From contig OU342630.1 of NCBI GenBank assembly GCA_910589415.1, forward strand, positions 71,978,186 to 72,042,185: a stretch of DNA of 64,000 nt, written 5' to 3'. The notes below the pieces were generated by a model, which worked only from the letters and a program-made list of their open reading frames with translations, was not told the DNA's origin and did not search any database. This document shows positions 57,172 through 64,000 of this stretch, piece by piece. A program made the position numbers and the translations under genes. The DNA comes from Malachius bipustulatus (Eukaryota > Arthropoda > Insecta > Coleoptera > Melyridae). Every line of letters begins with the position of its first letter. The first letter of the stretch is position 1.

Positions 57172-60100
57172 AAAATACATGTAATATCTTAAATAAGTAA
57201 TAATTTCACCAGTCTGTTGTAACCCTTATCAAGATTGTATAGCAAAATATTTGAATTAAACTGAGTTTTACTGTAGCTTGAATAGACAGTAATTTCAATT
57301 ACATATATGTCTTTATTTTACTTGCGAACACTATATGATGCATGGGCTCGTTCTAGGAAACTATCCAGAATATTCCTTTAATACCTACGACTAATTAATT
57401 AATGGAACTGTTGATTGAGTTACTTGCTTGGAAAAGTCAGTTAAATACTTAGAGGAAAGCCTTGTAATGTGTTCTCAACTCCCGAGCTGAGTCACTCGCT
57501 TATAAACTGGAGGCAGACGTGAGTGTACATCAGAGAAGCAAATGTCAGCACCGGCCGAGTCGAGAGCTTAGTACTTATAACACAGGCGTCCCAAAAATTT
57601 CTTTATCAAGGAATATCCGCGTTATTTCAAAAGATAAACAAAGTAAATCAGTGAAATTTCAAATATTATTACCACTAAGGTTGTGCAGCTGCATCCTCAA
57701 TACACATTTTTGTATACCTTTCAACCCACCCAACTACTCAGAGGCCCGTGCTTCTAACACTCTTAACTTGCCGAGAATCTGTCTGAGAACATAATCTAAC
57801 GATTGAAATTGTGTTCGAGTTTATACCTAGATCGACTATTTAGGTCGCGTAGTCACCACTAGGCAGACGAATCAAACTTGGAAACATCTAAATGCTTTCT
57901 TAAGAACTAATGCAAAGTAATGTTCTATTTCTCTAAATTGTTACTACACCACGGAAAATGTTACCCGTCCCTCTGCTGTAGAAGTGGAGCGAGTATCTCC
58001 AAGAGTAGTTATCTAAAAATTCAATCTACGCTTGTCTGCTGTAGAACATTCTTCTCCCAGAGGGACAGGGGAGCCTTAAGGAAGTAAAGTGTGCCATGTA
58101 ACGAAACATCCAACCACTTAGATTAGCACGATCTGCTGTTTCAGCATGAGGTCATACTTTGCACGTTCTCGGATTACTAATACCAAACCTTTATCCACAA
58201 GCCGGAGTCCTACGTTAGATATATTATTCGTAAGTAGGAAAAATTGTTACGGTCAGCTCTCCCAAAATTTTTATGGGGTAAAGTATCGATCTCTTATAGT
58301 AAAACAAAGTCATCTTGTTCAGAGTGTAAAATTGTATCAGTAAAATTTATATTTTGTATAATGACTCGCTCCAGGCTCCAGTATTTTTGAATTTATACTG
58401 AGTGTATCATTGATATACCTACCGACAAACTTTTAGGGGTAATATAGGGGCGTCAAACTTTTTTTTTCTCCATAGACATTATCCAAAAACGCTTCCTTTT
58501 TGAGATACAGGATGTTAAAATTGAAAAAAAAACTGTTTTAGGTTATAGATTGGTGTACCTTGAAATATACCGACCCCTAGCCTCTACAGAAATTTTTTTT
58601 TGATCATTCCCTTCTATTCGAGGTCCATGAGAACATCAATCGAGTATTGAAATGGATATATACCTAAACTAGTTACGTGTGGAGATTTACAGAATCAAAT
58701 AAATAAAAGTAATTTCACAGGCTGTCAAGGCTGAAACAGGAAGCATGAAAAATAAACATTTCTAAATTATAATATGAGAATGGCACGAGATCGACCTCTA
58801 GTAGCGTCGCGTAAAAACTGAAATCGTTAGTATAGAATTATTGAAATCTGAATTACTGTAGTAGAAAATACAGGGAATGAAAAATACGATAGGGAAAGAT
58901 TTTACAACTAGATGGCTACAGCTATATCATAACAAACTTATTCCCGACATACGCAAAATGAAGAATAGTGGGGATAAGTTCCGGAAAAAGGATCGAGTGA
59001 AGAGCGTCTGGAAGGCAAAACGCGCAATTGGAAACTCACTTGGTATTAGGCGTTAAATTGAGCTAGACGTGGTCTATTTTTAGTTCCTGAAATATTATCG
59101 AATAAGTATAGGCGATTGCAATAATTAGATACAATAATTAAATGAAAGTATCCAAAACTTGTGTCATATCAAAATACGGTAATTTTGAGGGTCATAATAA
59201 TCTTAGAATCAGTGGAAAAGTTATGGAAAGTCGCTCAACGTTGATGTGGGAAGCATTTGAAGAGAGTCCATAGTACTAAAGTCAAAGAATTAAGTACCTG
59301 CGGCGGACGACGCTGGATATATACAAGGTCAGATCTTTTCAATTAAAGTGAGAACTTTATTTTCCAACTCCAGTCCAAATTGGAAACGAATAAAACCATG
59401 TAATTGATTGAAAGGATTGTAAGATCCAAAATTTGAATATTAATTACTAATGCAATTACTAATAAATAGAATCTTCCTGAAATAACAAAGTATGAAAGAA
59501 CGACAGTTGGAATAAAAGTTACCACCCAATTATAATTTTCTCTGTGAATAAATGGAATTGTTTATTTTATCTTATTACTATAAAAAGTATGATTTTAAAT
59601 GTTGTGTGGATTTATGGATTAGATAGGTGAACTTTCATAATCAAGTATAATTGAATAAATAATTATGCAATTAGAAACTATTACTACAAAATTATATTCT
59701 GAAGGAGAGAGGCTTGCAAACAAATACATTGACTAAACTTATTACTCATTGGTGCTGCATAAAATTGTTACTTATAAATTTTATTACAAATTCTGTCTAG
59801 TGAAAAGACAAACTTAATAAAATTCTTTTGATAATCACATAACAATAGAATTACTAATAAAGTGTCTAATAAAATTTGTCTACATGACATTTAAGTATGC
59901 ATTAAAATGAAATAAGCTTTAAGCTTTTATGAATAAACATTATGATAATAGAATGCACATGGGTACAGGGTGGGGCCTGTATGCTATGCTTGCATCTCTA
60001 TCTTTACAAAATAAATATAACGAACTAGTTTTCCCAAGATAAAAGTCAGATATATGATTTTTCTCTCATAGAAATCGCGACAGGGAGTTTGGTTTAATTG

Positions 60101-61000
60101 ATCAGTAATCATCATTACAGAAGATAAAACTCCTAAGAACGTATGTGTATTTGTATATGACGCCAGGGGCTTTTCGCAAAGCAATTTGTGAAGAGCGTGT
60201 GTATAAAGACAATGATTGGAAAACCATAAACTATAAATAAGAAATAGGTACTTAGATAAGATAAGAAATAGGTAGATGTGAAGTGTGAGTGTTGGTCAAT
60301 GAATGTAAAACACCTGTCCATATATGAAAATATACGTTCTCGAAATGTTAGAAAACGATATTAATGGGTTATTTTTGGTCATCTGCATTTTTGAAGGTTG
60401 GACAGTCAGATTTGTTGGAAACAAAGAGCCTCTGATTGACTTGGATAGTTTGTCGCAAATGCCGTAAGCATAATGCAGGGAACCTAGTGTTTGGGTGAAA
60501 GGCCTTATTTCTTGAAATAGGTAAAATAAAACATCATCAAAACCACAAATTATTTAACAAACCATTTTACCAAATTATTAAATCAATGACATCAAAGAAA
60601 ACACAGTATGATTGATAATATCAATTACAACGTAAAATTCGTCGAAAATGTTTAATCATGTATACCTACCAGCATACACCATAGAGACGTTCGCCTCAGG
60701 GCACAATGACGTCATTACTCATATCTATTTTATCAGTCACAAATAAAATAAGCATAAACAACTTCTATTATAATTCCTAATGCAGATCTAATACAGATCT
60801 ACAAATTATCCGTCATTTGACAAGGAAGCAAAACTTAACAACTAAATAGAAACAATCAAACAACACAAAAATGGTCACGGAACTAAATTGCTTTCCTCGA
60901 ACTTCTAAAATACTTCCAAAAACATTCTGAACTGTTATTTCAACAATAGAATGAGTCACTTTTGACTTGCCACTTCCAATATGACAATTTCTACTTTTCT
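57172..61000. other. 3' flank of BBS4, no gene seen
   Basis: AT-rich DNA with short frames only. Remnants such as TTTTTGAGATACAGGATGTT (58498) and TCCCTCTGCTGTAGAAGTGG near 57970, loosely repeated at 58030-58060 (TCTGCTGTAGAACATT), suggest old repeats. No splice-linked coding pattern was found on either strand. Confidence 0.45.
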
Positions 61001-62250
61001 GCTCTCAGAAAAATAAGGCAAATATTATAATTCCCGACCTTGTCGTTTTTGCTAGCTGACGGTTCATGGGGCTCTGTTCTGAAAGACTTTTTCTAGGGAT
61101 CTTGTAGCCGGCACCTTGAGCATTAGCCCTAGACGCTTTTGCTTTTGGATAGCTCGGGTCCGCTTAGACTAGCTCTACGGCTTACTAGGCGTGTAGCAGA
61201 GTCGTGCTCTCAGTAGAAAAACAATGTCGGTGGCAGGACTGAGCACCGTGGATCAGGCAGGTTTCAGAAAGGCAACGTCATAAACTCAGTTCAGAACTAC
61301 TAAAATCTTCTAGTAAGAAAGTAACACGCTACGAAGTGCGTAGAAACTTTTTAGCGTGCTCTCGTCTTTCCGTTGTTGGACTCTAGGCTCCTTCAACGTG
61401 TGGAATTCGAGTCTTTCTTCCGAGTAACCTATATCCTAGTGTTTTCCAAGATTAAATCGTCATCAAGCTCCAACATAATTTAGGTATACCGCCGGCGAGC
61501 GAAGTGTTACTGTGCCTTCGTGGGGAAGTAACAATATATAAAAAAAAAAACAAACAAACAAATAAATAAATGAATAATAAATTGATATACAAATAAATAA
61601 AATACCGCCGGCGAGCGAAGATCTAAGTTGCTGTGCCCTCGTGGGGAGCAATCACAATATAAAAAAATATAAAACATATAAAAAATTGTAATAAATAATA
61701 TTCCGTTGACGAACGATGCCGCAAAGCGATGCCGCTGACGAGCGATGTGTTGGTCGAATTGTTCTAATTGGTTGAATTGGTTGAAAATTGTCTGAATTGG
61801 TCTAATTTTGGGAATTACGCCGTTGTGCGTATCTATAACTTGGTAAATAAAACAGTAACCCATTAATATATCAAAAGAGAGAAGGGAAAACTCGGCGTTG
61901 ATAAATTTAACAAAGTAAAAGAATCAAAATCACAAATATTAAAGGCAGTCTCAAAACTTGTCCAAAGGTGACACAAGCCAAAATGGCCACATATTGTAAA
62001 CAATTACCTTAAATTTGTCCAAAGGTGACATCAGTAAAAACTTGCATAAACAAAAATGAAACAAGTCCAAAGGTGACAAAAGCTAAATCGACCAACATAA
62101 GCCGAAACTGGCAATATCTTATGAGCTAATAAAAGCTAAGTCAAAATTGACAATCAATGTATAAATAACTTATTGACCAAATAACGCCGGTGAGCGTATT
62201 ATGATATTGACCTATAAACGCCGGCGAGCGTATTGTAACAAGTTATTAGA
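61001..62250. repeat. GC-richer block with degenerate repeats, probable retroelement remnant
   Basis: Composition rises sharply at 61070-61450. Then the phrase ACCGCCGGCGAGCGAAG with GTGCC.TCGTGGGG follows at about 61490 and 61605. Shorter relatives (GCCGCTGACGAGCGATG, ACGCCGGTGAGCGTATT, ACGCCGGCGAGCGTATT) lie at about 61720, 62183 and 62218. GTCCAAAGGTGACA occurs three times (about 61958, 62018, 62060). No frame runs through it: the 118-residue minus-strand frame at 61507-61863 contains the repeats and low-complexity sequence. It may be an LTR plus leader, but I cannot find paired ends. Confidence 0.5.
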
Positions 62251-64000
62251 TTTGCCCAAACTGGCAACACTTATTATGTCAGGAAATCTGACAAATTATA
62301 ATAAAACAATCAAATGAAATAAATTAATGAATTCAACCAAAATAAACGAGATTAGCCTAAAAGTGTGAAAATGAAAATGACTAAATACAAAATTAATCCG
62401 AAAGCCATTTATTAAGAAATGAGCCATAAAGTTTATTAAATTAGTAACAATTTGAAATTTTATAAGCAGCCATAAACAATATGTTCACAGATATAATATT
62501 AGCAATGCCAGACAAGTTTATCCATTTCAGAATGTGAATAATAAAAATGAAACTTTTATAAAATTCTTAAATAAACAGAAATAGACAAAGTATTTTAAAT
62601 TGAAAGTTTTTAAAGTAACAATTTTGAAGCCGAAAATTGTTGTTCTTTAATTAATTCCTAAAGAGCACTTGCATATAAAGATTTAGGTACTGTCTAATTT
62701 CGTAATTTCGTATTTCTCTAGAAACCGAGGAGAAATGGTAAAGGCCATAATACCACAAGGGTATCCAGATCAAGGGATAAATCGAACCAACCTGGAGATT
62801 CAGATGAATTATTTTTATAAGTAAAGCCTAAAGTACCGCGAGAACTCATTGAAAATTTCATATAAGATTTAGCAAATTACAGTTGACAGGAAAATTTGTA
62901 CATTTCTGGAAAGAATAGCAAATTGTAAATTTCTGATAAACAATCAAAGTCAAAACTGTGAATAATTATTAAAGAAATTATAATTCAGTCTAATCGAATA
63001 ATATGAGCTGACAATTAAATAAATAAGCTAATAAATTAAAACATAAATTCCAATCGAACCAGATTTTTAAATAAATGAAACTGTTAGTTGCTGTAAAATT
63101 ATGTAGGCACGGGAAAATATAATTTCATAAAGACTAGATGAATAACTGTTGCTGTTGTAAAAATTCCGGTCCTTCAATAATAAAACAATCCAATTCTCGA
63201 CGCGAAGATATTTTGTGTGTTGTATTATTTTAGACGATTTATGAATCTTATTGAATGATTTCACAAGTGCGTAATACGCCGCAGCCCTGAAAAAGGATGC
63301 ATTAATTCCTCTGGAATGTTTATTGAACTATAATAATATAATACAATAGCGTCTACATTCTTGGATGTATAAATAACTAGACTGACGAAATATCGACGAC
63401 AGGAAATTTATTTGAATTATAATAAAAAACTGAGATCTTTATTTTGCTCCAATACAAGCTATCTTTTTATTTATAATTTACCTACTGTTTCGTTAAGCAA
63501 AATCGAAACAAGACTGGGATTCTGTCTAATAAAATGATGAAAACAAAAGCATTTTAGCTTCAAAACAAAGGCATTCTTGGAATGAATAGGTACAGTTGAA
63601 AAATCAAACTATCTAGTTATTATTTATACCAGGAGCATCCACAAAGTTTTAAACAGCTGAAACAAACTTATGTATGATTATTAATAAATAAATTGCCATC
63701 AAATTACTGGAATAATTTGAGAGAGTAAATAATTTCATTCTAAATCAAGATCTTGGTCAGCAAAATAGATACATATGATACTAAAGTCATCAAACCAAGT
63801 TATCACCATATAAAGGCAGAAACTTCGATAAATGAGTTCTCTAGGTAACACAGGTACAAACAGGAAATAGACAAACTCAAACAAAAGATTCGTATATGAA
63901 CGAATTCTATTAGTTAAAATATCTTGTAAATAATTAAGCCCAGAAACGATTCTACAAGGTGAAGGCTCCTCTTCTTTTGAATTTAATAGCATTAAGGCGA
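62251..64000. other. no gene supported
   Basis: Very AT-rich. One short frame at about 62735-62820 (MVKAIIPQGYPDQGINRTNL, about 29 codons) follows an acceptor-like TATTTCTCTAG and has a good start context, but nothing else supports an exon. The minus-strand frame at 63735-63992 shows no recognisable domain. Confidence 0.4.

Noticed and set aside
61463..61863. Hydrophobic minus-strand frames
   Set aside because: They arise from AT-rich low-complexity spacer between GC-rich repeats; no start context or domain.
61490..62240. CRISPR-like array from the spaced CGCCGGCGAGCG repeats
   Set aside because: Repeat units and spacers are irregular and degenerate, and the genome is eukaryotic.
62735..62823. 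Short exon MVKAIIPQGYPDQGINR
   Set aside because: Acceptor and start context are good, but 29 codons alone with no partner exon or homology is too weak.

Overview
The window looks like animal, most likely insect, nuclear DNA. It is AT-rich, its coding exons are short and separated by introns of 8 to 20 kb with GT-AG borders, and the rest is packed with DNA-transposon-type foldback elements ending in TACAGGGTG/CACCCTGTA, non-LTR retrotransposon fragments and tRNA-derived SINEs. Nothing bacterial is present: no operons, Shine-Dalgarno sites or CRISPR arrays. I cannot fix the insect order from the sequence.

The one host gene that can be named is the 3' half of a plus-strand BBS4 gene (Bardet-Biedl syndrome 4, a TPR subunit of the ciliary BBSome). 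Five exons at 8641-8794, 17075-17197, 28001-28172, 47727-47929 and 56936-57148 join with consistent phases into 287 residues that follow the vertebrate protein TPR by TPR. A stop codon and a polyadenylation signal follow. The earlier exons are probably left of the window.

Two small minus-strand genes can be assembled by splicing. One (1468 to 977) encodes a 113-residue protein with a single C-terminal membrane segment and lies upstream of the first recognisable BBS4 exon. The other (12239 to 10139) encodes a 392-residue protein of unknown family and is nested in a BBS4 intron; most of its own single coding intron is one foldback transposon. A third, much weaker minus-strand two-exon candidate (34200 to 33705) has a TATA box and may belong to a retroelement.

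The remaining sequence is mostly BBS4 intron and 3' flank full of mobile-element debris: LINE fragments near 2.3-2.7, 5.8-6.4 and 22.2-24.0 kb; a mariner-like remnant at 37.2-37.8 kb; a tyrosine-recombinase-like fragment inside a 2-kb inverted repeat at 43.5-45.5 kb; two SINE copies, each inside a foldback element; and about twenty inverted-repeat elements, several nested. From 57.2 kb onward I see no gene, only a GC-richer block with degenerate repeats at 61.0-62.25 kb.

I found no clear new biological system. The most interesting items are the two unrecognised nested or adjacent genes, the transposon-made intron, the interdigitated TGACGT-rich foldback elements at 39.8-41.5 kb and the palindromic structure around the recombinase fragment.
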